Below are positions 18,602-26,442 of a stretch of DNA of 55,758 nt, piece by piece. Position 1 is the first letter of the stretch, and each line of letters starts with the position of its first letter. Under the pieces are notes generated by a model. That model did no database searches. It was not told where the DNA came from and saw only the letters and a program-made list of their open reading frames with translations. Location: NCBI RefSeq assembly GCF_000621505.1, contig NZ_JHYD01000045.1:1-55758 (forward strand), written 5' to 3'. This stretch comes from Ruminiclostridium cellobioparum DSM 1351 = ATCC 15832 (lineage in GTDB: Bacteria; Bacillota; Clostridia; Acetivibrionales; DSM-1351). The position numbers and the translations under genes were made by a program.

Positions 18602-18832
18602 CACATAGATAATGACACACCAGGACGCTGGCAGCAAAGACTGTTGAAACCCTTCTTTCACCTTCTTATGCGATTTCCAATGAACCGCCGAAGCGAGAAT
18701 GAATTGATGGATGCTAACCGCAAGATATTCATTGCGAAATGGTATCTGATTCTGTATCAGATTAAAGATCAGTCGGTGTACGTTGATTATATTGTGGATT
18801 GCAGGCAGGATTATGGATGGTTGGTAAAATAG
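18602..18832 (+). pseudogene. Remnant of RelE/ParE-type toxin
   Basis: The frame ending at the TAG at 18830-18832 carries the C-terminal pattern of RelE/ParE toxins: ANRKIFIAKWYLILYQIKD, then VYVDYIVDCRQDYGWL. Upstream, in frame, GRWQQRLLKPFFHLLMRFP fits the second helix. The start is missing. The first possible start is a TTG at 18644 without a good ribosome site, and the sequence before 18600 is AT-rich and non-coding. No antitoxin gene adjoins it. I read it as a decayed toxin gene. Confidence 0.5.
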
Positions 18833-18905
18833 ATCAGTCCATTTATTAAAAGGGCAATAAATATCATAGGAACAAAAAATTAATTAATAGAAGCAATGCA
18901 GGGAT

Positions 18906-18927
18906 AAAAAAGAGGAAACTCTTTTTT
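18906..18927 (+). terminator. Weak AT-rich hairpin
   Basis: AAAAAAGAG (18906-18914) pairs with CTCTTTTTT (18919-18927) across a four-base loop. It lies downstream of the toxin remnant. It is low in GC, so a weak terminator at best, and it is nearly symmetrical for both strands. Confidence 0.35.
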
Positions 18928-18987
18928 ATTGAAAAATTATAATGAAAAAAGCCCGCAAACGCACTAAAATTTTATGTATAAAACGCT

Positions 18988-19014
18988 GAAAAGCCTGATA
19001 AAATCAGGCTTTTC
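18988..19014 (-). terminator. Terminator of tRNA-Ser(CGA)
   Basis: A 12-bp stem (18988-18999 with 19003-19014, core AAAAGCCTGAT) with a 3-nt loop begins about 10 bases after the 3' CCA of the minus-strand tRNA. Four T residues close the stem, and a GTTTTAT follows. Confidence 0.75.
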
Positions 19015-19024
19015 AGGCAAATTG

Positions 19025-19113
19025 TGGCGGAGAGGGCGGGATTCGAACCCGCGTGACGTTTCCGTCAAACTGATTTCGAGTCAGCCCCGTTATGACCTCT
19101 TCGATACCTCTCC
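19025..19113 (-). tRNA. tRNA-Ser(CGA)
   Basis: Read on the minus strand: 7-bp acceptor stem GGAGAGG/CCTCTCC (19107-19113 with 19029-19035), anticodon loop CTCGAAA giving anticodon CGA (reads UCG, Ser), a long variable arm as in serine tRNAs, T-arm GGGTTCGAATCCC, discriminator G and encoded CCA at 19025-19027. Length 89 with CCA. Confidence 0.95.
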
Positions 19114-19236
19114 AAAATCAGCTAAAGCCGTTTACTTGTTTATATTGTATGTCAACTAACTTCAGCATATATATTCTACACGGAAAACCACAGTGTTTCA
19201 AGTTTTTTATTTTTCCATATTCTTTCAGTAGGAAAA

Positions 19237-19893
19237 CTATAGCTCCATTCCATCATACAACTTCTGAGTAAATCCCATTGAAATGCCGTAAATTACGATA
19301 TCCAGCAAAATCGAGACTGCAAAAAAGGCGGAGACATTATTTAATACAGCAATATCAGGAATTTTTTGAAGATTTTCCGGACTGACACCTTTAGCTATAA
19401 CCCCGACCAGAAACATTCCTATAAAAGGGATGAAAGTAATAAATCTGCCTTTAATGGCACCAAACTTGAAAAACCCCGGCAGTTGTATCGCCGTAAAAAG
19501 TGTATACAGCATCAATCCCACGCTTACTGCTATTACTGTATCCTGATATGAAAATGATTTTTTTGTAAATGTCAGAATTACAACATTCATTACCACTCCG
19601 AATAAGACGGCAATAACTCCTGTAAGTGCTGAGAACATATATCTGCCTGTCACAATATCTCTCTTGGTCACGGGCAGTAATCCATAAAGCCTGTTGAGAT
19701 CATTTTTCTCAGCTATGGAAAAGGTGTAGCTTGAAGTCATTGCCATAATACTCATACAAAATATAACTCCTGAAATTATATCCTGTGTTCCGAATATTAC
19801 AATCAACGGAACCAGAAAAACTATCAGCAGCGATTTGGAATATGGTTTGATTAACGAAATATCAAGCTTTATCATTTTTATAACATTATTCAT
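19237..19893 (-). CDS. ABC-2-type transporter permease
   Basis: A 218-residue membrane protein with about six helices (SLLIVFLVPLIVIFGTQDII, GVIAVLFGVVMNVVILTF, VSILLDIVIYGISMGF). It matches the ABC-2 permease type found in GntR(YtrA)-ABC operons. It overlaps the ATPase gene upstream by eight bases (19886-19893), so translation is coupled. The substrate is unknown; related operons respond to cell-envelope stress or antimicrobial peptides. Confidence 0.85.
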   Translation of the reverse strand: MNNVIKMIKLDISLIKPYSKSLLIVFLVPLIVIFGTQDIISGVIFCMSIMAMTSSYTFSIAEKNDLNRLYGLLPVTKRDIVTGRYMFSALTGVIAVLFGVVMNVVILTFTKKSFSYQDTVIAVSVGLMLYTLFTAIQLPGFFKFGAIKGRFITFIPFIGMFLVGVIAKGVSPENLQKIPDIAVLNNVSAFFAVSILLDIVIYGISMGFTQKLYDGMEL

Positions 19894-20746
19894 TATTACT
19901 GCCTCCCTTGCTGGTAAAAATAATAATATCGTCTATTGAAACAGGTTCACAGCTCATGTTACTAAAGCTCTTGATATCACTGGTCCTAATCAATCCTTCA
20001 AAGCCTGTTGAATACTTCCTTATACCCATAAGCATTCTTTCCTGTTCTCTGCCAAGGTCATTTTTGCCCCCCTTGACCATCCTGAAACCGTCTATAAAAT
20101 CATCCTTTGACCCGGTGAAAAATAAATTACCATTATTTATAAACGTAATATAGTCTGCAATCTTATCCAAATCAGAGGTTATATGGGTAGAGAACAGCAC
20201 ACTTCTTTTACCGTCCTGTATAAATTCAGATAAAATATCAAGAAATTCATCTCTGGCCACAGGATCCAGCCCACTGGTAGGTTCATCAAGAATCAGCAGT
20301 CTGGCATCGTGGGACAACGCGCAGGCCACCATTAATTTCATCTGCATTCCCCGGGAAAGTTCTTTAACCTTTTTATTTTTATCCAGACCAAAGTTTTTAA
20401 TCATATTATGAAACTTTTTACTGTCCCAGGTTGAATAAAAAATACCAATGGATTTTTCCACCTGCTTAATGGTCCAGTCCTGTACAAAATAACTGGAATC
20501 GAATACGGCGCCTATGTTTTCCTTTATCCTGCCCTGGTCGTCAATACTGTCCATACCAAGGATTTTTATACTTCCGCCTGACTTTTTTATCATATTGAGC
20601 ATAAGTTTTATGGTTGTAGTCTTGCCTGCTCCATTTGGCCCTATGAGCCCCATGATATACCCTTCCGGCAATGAAAGGTTTATATTGTTCAGGGTAAATT
20701 TATCATATTTTTTACAAAGGCCCTCTATTTCTATAACATTACTCAT
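19886..20746 (-). CDS. ABC transporter ATPase, ABC-2 type
   Basis: Nucleotide-binding subunit of the exporter formed with the adjoining permease. Walker A GPNGAGKTTT, signature LSRGMQMKL in place of the usual LSGGQ, Walker B LLILDEPTSGLD and switch His in LFSTHITSD. The open frame extends to 20773, but the ATG at 20746 has AGGAGG a suitable distance upstream (within the end of the GntR gene) and starts at MSNVIEIEGL. It overlaps the GntR stop by eight bases. Confidence 0.92.
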   Translation of the reverse strand: MSNVIEIEGLCKKYDKFTLNNINLSLPEGYIMGLIGPNGAGKTTTIKLMLNMIKKSGGSIKILGMDSIDDQGRIKENIGAVFDSSYFVQDWTIKQVEKSIGIFYSTWDSKKFHNMIKNFGLDKNKKVKELSRGMQMKLMVACALSHDARLLILDEPTSGLDPVARDEFLDILSEFIQDGKRSVLFSTHITSDLDKIADYITFINNGNLFFTGSKDDFIDGFRMVKGGKNDLGREQERMLMGIRKYSTGFEGLIRTSDIKSFSNMSCEPVSIDDIIIFTSKGGSNNE

Positions 20747-21122
20747 TTTCATCCTCCTCCATAAGTATTCCAAGCATTTTTACAAGTTCTTCCTCTGATA
20801 CGCCCGCCCTTCTTGCTGATCTAATCGCCGAAACCAGATTATCCTCTATTTCTCTCAGCAGCTGTTCACGGATCAGTTCAGAGCCCCTTCCCATAACGTA
20901 GCAGCCCTTTCCCTGAACATTTGTCACATATCCCTCCTGCTCCAACTCGGTATATGCTCTGGTGGTGGTAAGAACGCTTATTTTAAGATCTCTGGCCAGC
21001 TGGCGCAAGGAGGGCAGAAGCTCATTCTCTTCTATTTCCCCCGAAAGAATGGAACTTTTGATCTGCTCTTTTATCTGTTCATAAATGGGTATACCCGAGG
21101 TATTTGAAATAATAATTTTCAC
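20739..21122 (-). CDS. GntR-family regulator, YtrA type
   Basis: A 127-residue transcriptional repressor with only the winged-helix domain plus a short helical tail, as in YtrA-type GntR proteins. PIYEQIKEQIKSSILSGEI opens the domain, and LPSLRQLARDLKISVLTTTR is the recognition helix region. The start is a GTG at 21120-21122 with GGAGG at a good distance. First gene of a three-gene operon with the ABC ATPase and permease. It probably represses its own operon through the palindrome just upstream until a ligand or stress releases it. Confidence 0.92.
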   Translation of the reverse strand: MKIIISNTSGIPIYEQIKEQIKSSILSGEIEENELLPSLRQLARDLKISVLTTTRAYTELEQEGYVTNVQGKGCYVMGRGSELIREQLLREIEDNLVSAIRSARRAGVSEEELVKMLGILMEEDENE

Positions 21123-21140
21123 TTATATCCTCCGTTCGGA

Positions 21141-21180
21141 TGTATATACTGTTATATATGTTACATATACAGTATATACA
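21141..21180 (-). promoter_or_regulatory. Palindromic operator of GntR/ABC operon
   Basis: TGTATATACTG (21141-21151) and CAGTATATACA (21170-21180) are a perfect 11-bp inverted repeat with an 18-base spacer, about 20 bases upstream of the GTG start of the GntR gene. The spacer holds an inner near-palindrome (TATATGTTACATATA). AT-rich symmetrical sites of this form are typical YtrA-type operators and would cover the promoter. Autoregulation is inferred. Confidence 0.75.
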
Positions 21181-21206
21181 TTAATGACAGCACTGTCAAT
21201 AAAAAG

Positions 21207-21234
21207 CCGCAAAAAAGCCTGCATGCTTGCAGGC
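21207..21234 (-). terminator. Terminator of the CmpB-family gene
   Basis: GCCTGCA (21217-21223) pairs with TGCAGGC (21228-21234) across a 4-nt loop. On the minus strand six T residues follow (complement of 21211-21216). It lies about 70 bases after the stop of the minus-strand membrane protein gene. Confidence 0.88.
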
Positions 21235-21306
21235 CCATAACAGCAGGTGTTTTGAATATTAAATTTTTTTATTACTTCAGCAGATGCTTTAAATATCAGC
21301 CACTCC

Positions 21307-22248
21307 TTACTTGGTCACCTTTTGTTTCAATTCTTTCAGAGCTTCCTTCAAATGGCCCAGCTGTGCGTTATACCTGACGCTGCGCATTCCAGGAAAAGCT
21401 TTGATTAACCTGTGTCCGCTGCCTCTTTTGGCAGTTAGGGCTTCAAACTTTTCCCTCAGCTTTTTATTAAGTTCCAGTTTGCTCTCCTCAAACTTGTGAT
21501 TAAAGCCTGTTTTACTTTCTTCGATTATCTGATTTAAATTTGCCTTACTTTCCTCCAATTTGTTATTAAGACTTGTTCTGCCTATTTCTATCTTTTGATT
21601 TATACCGGCCTTGCCTTCTTCTATGATGATTTTCAGCTTTTCAAAGCTTTTCAGGAATTCCCGCTCATTGAACCATTCCTGAATATCGGTATTTTTACGG
21701 AGTTCCTCTGTAAATTCATATAGCTTCCTGAGCCGCTCATTAAGATTTACCAGCGTATTAAGCGTAAAGATGCTGTCCACGATAAAAACTACAAATAATA
21801 AAATGTCTATAATCATCAAATAGGAATAGGGTATGTTCCCAACCAGCTTTTCGGTTATTGGATGAATGACCTCTATAAGCAGGACGCCCATCATTCCAAA
21901 ACAAATGGAATTCTCCAGACATACCCGGCCTTGCAGGTTAAACCTCTTATTACTGTAATCCCACCATCTTGTTCCGAAAAAAGTCTCAAGCAGCCAGCCT
22001 GTTATATACTCAATAATGCTTGTAATTGCCATACCGGTTATAAAAACGAACGGCAGACTAAAGGCTACAGGTTCCAGCAGCCATATAATAAAAAGAGCTC
22101 CAAAACCGTACACAGGACACACAGGCCCCGCCAGAAAACCTCTGTTTACAATTCTTTTTGATAAAAAGGAACAGAATACAACCTCACAAAACCATCCAAT
22201 AAAGCTGTAAATGGTAAAATAAACAAACAATTTTTCCACTTCCTGCAA
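21307..22248 (-). CDS. CmpB-family membrane protein with coiled-coil tail
   Basis: A 313-residue protein. The N-terminal about 165 residues hold four to five helices with the pattern of the 'putative ABC transporter permease' (CmpB) family: YSFIGWFCEVVFCSFLSKR, then RGFLAGPVCPVYGFGA and GWLLETFFGTRWWDYS. No ATPase adjoins it, and the ABC link of this family is only nominal. The second half is a soluble coiled coil with five tandem 11-residue repeats at residues 210-264, then a basic tail. The start is a TTG behind GGGGGG. The repeated tail is longer than the family core needs and may be the site of partner binding. Confidence 0.8.
   Translation of the reverse strand: MQEVEKLFVYFTIYSFIGWFCEVVFCSFLSKRIVNRGFLAGPVCPVYGFGALFIIWLLEPVAFSLPFVFITGMAITSIIEYITGWLLETFFGTRWWDYSNKRFNLQGRVCLENSICFGMMGVLLIEVIHPITEKLVGNIPYSYLMIIDILLFVVFIVDSIFTLNTLVNLNERLRKLYEFTEELRKNTDIQEWFNEREFLKSFEKLKIIIEEGKAGINQKIEIGRTSLNNKLEESKANLNQIIEESKTGFNHKFEESKLELNKKLREKFEALTAKRGSGHRLIKAFPGMRSVRYNAQLGHLKEALKELKQKVTK
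21457..21621 (-). repeat. Five tandem 33-bp coding repeats (hendecads)
   Basis: Residues 210-264 of the CmpB-family protein read as five 11-residue units: EEGKAGINQKI, EIGRTSLNNKL, EESKANLNQII, EESKTGFNHKF, EESKLELNKKL. The pattern is E-[EI]-x-[KR]-x-x-[ILF]-N-x-[KI]-[ILF]. Hendecads favour a slightly right-handed coiled coil. Confidence 0.85.
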
Positions 22249-22601
22249 TCGGATTCCCCCCTGTCAACATCCCTCAGCTATTTATATAAATTATACGAAA
22301 TTTTTTGATTAAAGTTTATAGGTTAATTGAAGAAAAATGTATTAATTTGTAATATTAAGGTCTGAAATAAGGTCTGAAAAATGGCGACTGATGATATCAT
22401 AAAGAGCTCGTGGAATCCATACCCTCAAATGTATTGTATCGGAAAAAATGCATAAAACCTGTATATACAACTTTACCAGCTATAGCCCAGCATTTTTATG
22501 GATATTTCATCTGAAATTTCATTCCAAATGCAATGGGTTTATAGTAAAATAATTCTATATTATGTCATAATTTAATATATAAAATAATAAAAGGTGGTAA
22601 A
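22249..22601. other. Spacer before the HD-GYP gene
   Basis: About 350 bases with no supported gene, between divergent genes, so it should hold promoters for both. The part just before the HD-GYP start is very AT-rich. I see no clear riboswitch or operator. Confidence 0.4.
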
Positions 22602-23906
22602 ATGGATCTTCAAATTCCAATTATAAATATGGTTTTATCCCTCTCAGGCGCAATTGATTTAATTGACCGCAGCTTGACCAATCATCACAAGAGAGTCACA
22701 TATATAGCATTCAGTATAGCAAAGCAACTGAATTTTTCGGATCGGGAGCTGAAAGATATCGTTTTGGCAAGCCTGCTGCATGACTGCGGTGCCGTAAATG
22801 TATCAGAAAGAAATTCATTATTCGAATTTGATTACGGAAATTCGTCAATACATAGGCATTCCCATGGCTATAAGGGATGGTTTATTCTCAGTGATTCTGA
22901 AGAATTGAAGGCTGCTGCCGAAATAATCAAATTCCATCATGTTTTTTGGGAAGAACAGGACGAAGGATATCTTCATACTGATGAAATACCTGTAGCCAGT
23001 CATGTCCTCCACCTGGCAGACAGAATTGATATACTTATCAATAGAAATAAGGAAATTCTTGATCAGAGAAAATTCATCCTTAATCAGGTTGAAAGATGTA
23101 AAGGTACAATGTTTATGCCGGAAGTTGTAGAGGCATTTGAAACTCTTGCACCCAAGCCGTATTTTTGGTTTGATATTGTCAATCCCTATCTTGATGAACT
23201 GATCAAGAATGAAATGTCCTCCTACCTGGTAACCCTGAACAACAAGAGTTTATTGGAGTTTGCCAATGTAGCACACAGGATAATCGACTTCAGAAGCAAA
23301 TTTACTGCCACCCATTCAATCGGAGTTGCAACCAGTGCCAGCAGTCTGGCTTCAAAGCTGGGCTTCAGCAAAGAAGACTGTGAGCTTATGCATTGCGCAG
23401 GCCTGATGCATGATCTTGGAAAGCTGGCCATATCTGAAAGGATTCTGGAGAAATCGGGGCCCCTTGACAAGCATGAGTACAATATTATTAAAACCCATAC
23501 ATACCATACATACAGAATTATAGATTCCATACCCGGCCTTGGCAAAGTCCGAAACTGGGCGGCCTTTCACCATGAAAAGCTGGATGGTTCCGGGTATCCC
23601 TTCAGGCTGAAGGCCGATGAACTTGATTTGGGTTCAAGAATACTGGCCATAAGTGATATGTTTACAGCATTGACCGAAGAGAGACCCTATCGGCGTGCAC
23701 TATCTGTCAATGCCGCCATTGATATCATAATGAATACAAAAGGTCTGGATCCGGATGTAAAGGACTGCCTGTATAAAAATCTTGAGGAAATAAACGAGAT
23801 ACGAAGGGTTTCACAGGAAAATATCTTTCTTAGCTGCCATGAAGTATTGAATAGTCAATATGATTTTGCATATTCTAAATTAAAGTTATCCGGACAAATT
23901 AAGTAA
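22602..23906 (+). CDS. HD-GYP domain protein, probable c-di-GMP phosphodiesterase
   Basis: A 434-residue cytosolic protein with two HD-type domains. The first (about residues 25-190) has HHKRVTYIAF and LLHDCGAV. The second is a standard HD-GYP domain with HSIGVATSA, LMHDLGKLAI, the His-rich KTHTYHTYRI, the GYP motif HHEKLDGSGYP and DMFTALTEERPYR. HD-GYP domains hydrolyse c-di-GMP, sometimes cGAMP. The key metal residues are present in the second domain. The first HD domain lacks the GYP motif and may be regulatory. GGTGG lies about five bases before the ATG. No partner gene adjoins it. Confidence 0.9.
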   Translation: MDLQIPIINMVLSLSGAIDLIDRSLTNHHKRVTYIAFSIAKQLNFSDRELKDIVLASLLHDCGAVNVSERNSLFEFDYGNSSIHRHSHGYKGWFILSDSEELKAAAEIIKFHHVFWEEQDEGYLHTDEIPVASHVLHLADRIDILINRNKEILDQRKFILNQVERCKGTMFMPEVVEAFETLAPKPYFWFDIVNPYLDELIKNEMSSYLVTLNNKSLLEFANVAHRIIDFRSKFTATHSIGVATSASSLASKLGFSKEDCELMHCAGLMHDLGKLAISERILEKSGPLDKHEYNIIKTHTYHTYRIIDSIPGLGKVRNWAAFHHEKLDGSGYPFRLKADELDLGSRILAISDMFTALTEERPYRRALSVNAAIDIIMNTKGLDPDVKDCLYKNLEEINEIRRVSQENIFLSCHEVLNSQYDFAYSKLKLSGQIK

Positions 23907-23950
23907 TTCTTTTTACATAACACACATTGCTTTAACAGCCAATCGAAAAA

Positions 23951-23982
23951 AGATAAAAAAACAGCCGGCCATCCAGCCGGCT
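23951..23982. terminator. Hairpin behind the HD-GYP gene
   Basis: AGCCGGC (23963-23969) pairs with GCCGGCT (23976-23982) across a 6-nt loop. The plus-strand tail is only AAATTTATTG, while the minus-strand side has a good T-run (complement of 23955-23960). It probably ends the HD-GYP transcript, perhaps in both directions. Confidence 0.65.
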
Positions 23983-24101
23983 AAATTTATTGTTAAGGGT
24001 ATTTCATAACTATATTGTATACCTGATCGGGTTTAATTACACTGTCAATACATGCGTCAGGAGGAATGTTATACCTGTATATGATTATTGACAGTTTGCT
24101 G

Positions 24102-24130
24102 TTGACAAGTACCATGGTGTAATGTAAAAT
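24102..24130 (+). promoter_or_regulatory. Sigma-A-type promoter of tRNA-Ser(GGA)
   Basis: TTGACA (24102-24107), a 17-base spacer and TAAAAT (24125-24130), ending about 37 bases before the tRNA. This is a near-consensus housekeeping promoter. A second TTGACA lies at 24089-24094. Confidence 0.85.
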
Positions 24131-24167
24131 ATAAAAGCGGCTTAAGGCCGAATTAAATATTTTATGT

Positions 24168-24259
24168 GGAGAGATGGCTGAGCTGGTCTAAGGCGCACGA
24201 CTGGAAATCGTGTGACGGCTAATACCCGTCCGAGAGTTCGAATCTCTCTCTCTCCGCCA
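24168..24259 (+). tRNA. tRNA-Ser(GGA)
   Basis: Acceptor stem GGAGAGA/TCTCTCC, anticodon loop CTGGAAA giving anticodon GGA (reads UCC/UCU, Ser), long variable arm, T-arm GAGTTCGAATCTC, discriminator G and encoded CCA at 24257-24259. Length 92 with CCA. It marks the left edge of the AT-rich biosynthetic region. Confidence 0.95.
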
Positions 24260-24267
24260 AAATTTAT

Positions 24268-24307
24268 CTGAAAGTCCTTGTAAATCAAGGGCTTTCAGTG
24301 TTTTATA
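24268..24307 (+). terminator. Terminator of tRNA-Ser(GGA)
   Basis: CTGAAAGTCCTTG (24268-24280) pairs with CAAGGGCTTTCAG (24286-24298) with one mismatch and a 5-nt loop, followed by TGTTTTATA. It begins nine bases after the CCA. Confidence 0.85.
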
Positions 24308-24339
24308 CATCGAATAGGAAGTAGCTGATTATTTCAGAT

Positions 24340-24602
24340 ACCCACCTTTCAGTCGAGTAAATAAGGGGAGTTTCACCCCAAATTTTTCAACAGAGTCGGC
24401 TTCTCCCTTCTTGCTATACATAGGTACTTTTTTACAAGCTCCTCCACACAGGGAGATCGTCATATGCTCATTCGTCTGGCTTGAAAAGACATGGCTGCCC
24501 AAGAAGGTAAGTTTGTTTACACATGTCAGAAAATATTTTAATAAAGCAGCACACTGTACAGGTCTCGTTACGATACGGGCATTACTTGGACATTTTGCTT
24601 AA
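24340..24602. mobile_element. Possible decayed mobile-element remnant
   Basis: Two weak signs. A small palindrome GGGGAGTTTCACCCC (24365-24379) next to GTCGAGTAAAT resembles a sequence I associate with the tails of group II introns or IS91-like elements. Then a short plus-strand frame ending at 24602 reads VSLFTHVRKYF, then GLVTIRALLGH, which resembles the C-terminal part of a tyrosine recombinase with its LGH motif, though the catalytic residues are lost. There is no intact gene. Both assignments are tentative. Confidence 0.25.
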
Positions 24603-25225
24603 TCATTTTCAAATGAGAGGTTCTCTTTTTTCAAAGCTCATCTTATTTTATTACAGAAATGCTCATATATCGTACATTCACTGTCCAAAATACTGGAAGT
24701 ATTTTTTTCAGTATTTGCTTCCCATTGATATTCTGTTGTGATACAATACTCATTGTAATATTCCCTTTTTAAGTAAAATAAGGGGTATTATTGTATATAC
24801 AAACAATCCCAGGTCCAATTAAGGTGAGAAATTCCTTTAGAAACATGTAAAAAACTACAGTGAAATCAAATCGTAAGATCTTATATGAAAAACTAAGTAT
24901 ACGGTAATATTATGTCTTATCACGCTCTTTACAACCCGTCAAGTAAATGAAACTGCACAGGAGGTGGGATTTACCATTAAACCTTTTAACATAGTTTAAA
25001 ACTTATACAATAGGCACATAGAAAAAGCAACAGCTACACTCAAAGAGATATACTTGCCTACCAAACTTATCAATCAAGTTCACCTTAACGATAAGCATAA
25101 CAGAAGAATTAGACACAATAATACCGGATGACTTGATCCAATAAGAAAACTCGACGCATAAAATTTTGAAACTAGTAAAAGGACTATGCTTAAAGGAATG
25201 AGAGTTTAATAAGGGAGGAGAATTA
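24603..25225. other. AT-rich spacer before the biosynthetic locus
   Basis: About 620 bases without a supported gene. Short frames look like degenerate coding sequence; one near 24920-24980 reads QVNETAQEVGFTIKPF and faintly recalls an AraC-type helix. The last bases give GGGAGGAG for the next gene. A weak -10 (TACAAT) around 25005 has no clear -35. Confidence 0.3.
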
Positions 25226-26218
25226 ATGAATCGGAAAACATTGTATATGCAAGATCCGATTGTAAGTACATATACATCATATGGAAGTTTATTTTCTATA
25301 ATCCAGGATAAAATGTGGCCATGGGTTTTTAATAATTTTATTCAAATAAGATATGCTCGTGGGTGGAAAATATATGCTTTTGACAATCATCACATGTTTT
25401 TGAGTAATTGTCCAAATATTGCATACTATATATTACCGCAAGGTATAATAATAAATAAATGGAATAAATCCTTAAAAGAACTGATTATTGATTCGGTAAA
25501 TTCAGATTATTATCTATTCTTATACGTGGATCGTTATTATATTTCTAAATCAGATTATTACTTAAACTATCATTTCCCACATGAAATCTTTATTTATGGT
25601 TATGATTTGGAAAAGGATATAGTCTATATTGCAGATAACTTGCAAGGTGGTAAATTTATTAAGACTGAATGTTCATTTGAAGAAATTGAAAATGGTTATT
25701 GGCATGTAAAAGGTGATTATACTTTTCTTATAGATGTTCGGTTATTAAAACTCAAAGATGATATTTCATCTAATTTCGATTTGGAACAGGTACGCTTGGG
25801 ATTAGATAGTTATCTTCATTCTAAGAGAACAGTTGACTTATTAGACGAACAAAAATGTGATTTTGGATTTGATGCAATCAATAGACTCTTTTGGGAACTA
25901 GAGAATCAATCAAAAGAAAAAGCTGAAATTGATATACGTCCATTTCATTTATTGTATGAACACAAGATATTAATGGAAATGAGAGTTAAGTATATGGTTG
26001 AACAAGGATACATATTAGATAATTGTAATTTAATAAGGAACTTATCTGATTTAAAAAATGATTATTTCTCATTAAGAAATATGCTCATAAAAATTAATAT
26101 AAAAAGAGATTCTAAGATGATGCGCGATATAATAAATAAATTTCAACTCAATATTATAACTGAAAAAAGCTTGATTACTAATCTGCTACAAACCATAACC
26201 AGCTCTACTCCAATTTAA
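25226..26218 (+). CDS. BtrH-like papain-fold protein, NRPS-associated
   Basis: A 330-residue cytosolic protein and a distant paralogue of the one at 32929-34005. Shared positions include PW followed by NFIQI, the stretch YLFLYVDRYYI, and HEIFIYGYD followed by IVYIAD. The His-x-x-hydrophobic-x-Tyr-Gly-Tyr-Asp pattern is what I know from BtrH N-terminal/C39-like papain folds, where a Cys-His pair acts in peptide cleavage or acyl transfer. BtrH itself moves an acyl group from a carrier protein to an amine. The equivalent of the candidate Cys in the paralogue is not Cys here, so it may be inactive or a partner subunit. GGGAGGAG precedes the ATG. It is convergent to the NRPS operon. Function not proven. 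Confidence 0.65.
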   Translation: MNRKTLYMQDPIVSTYTSYGSLFSIIQDKMWPWVFNNFIQIRYARGWKIYAFDNHHMFLSNCPNIAYYILPQGIIINKWNKSLKELIIDSVNSDYYLFLYVDRYYISKSDYYLNYHFPHEIFIYGYDLEKDIVYIADNLQGGKFIKTECSFEEIENGYWHVKGDYTFLIDVRLLKLKDDISSNFDLEQVRLGLDSYLHSKRTVDLLDEQKCDFGFDAINRLFWELENQSKEKAEIDIRPFHLLYEHKILMEMRVKYMVEQGYILDNCNLIRNLSDLKNDYFSLRNMLIKINIKRDSKMMRDIINKFQLNIITEKSLITNLLQTITSSTPI

Positions 26219-26442
26219 AAATACCCCAAATGCCTATATATATTGAGAGTGATGCTATAAAGCAGACGATATGTTCTATCCACTTCGGAGAGAGATAATT
26301 TGTTAAATATTTAAAGCTGAAAGATGAATGGAAAACAAATAGGGAATTTAGTATTTATTACAATCTCTTATCACTAATTTTTGCTTCATGGTTCTATAAA
26401 AAGAAATTGCAAAATTATTAACTCATGCATTGGAGAGAAATT

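Noticed and set aside
24168-24259. The two tRNA-Ser genes as direct-repeat ends of an inserted element
   Set aside because: They lie on opposite strands, have different anticodons, and each has its own terminator, so they look like two ordinary tRNA genes and not a duplicated attachment site.
24920-24980. Possible AraC-type helix remnant
   Set aside because: Only about 16 residues are suggestive and stops surround them; too little to call a gene fragment.
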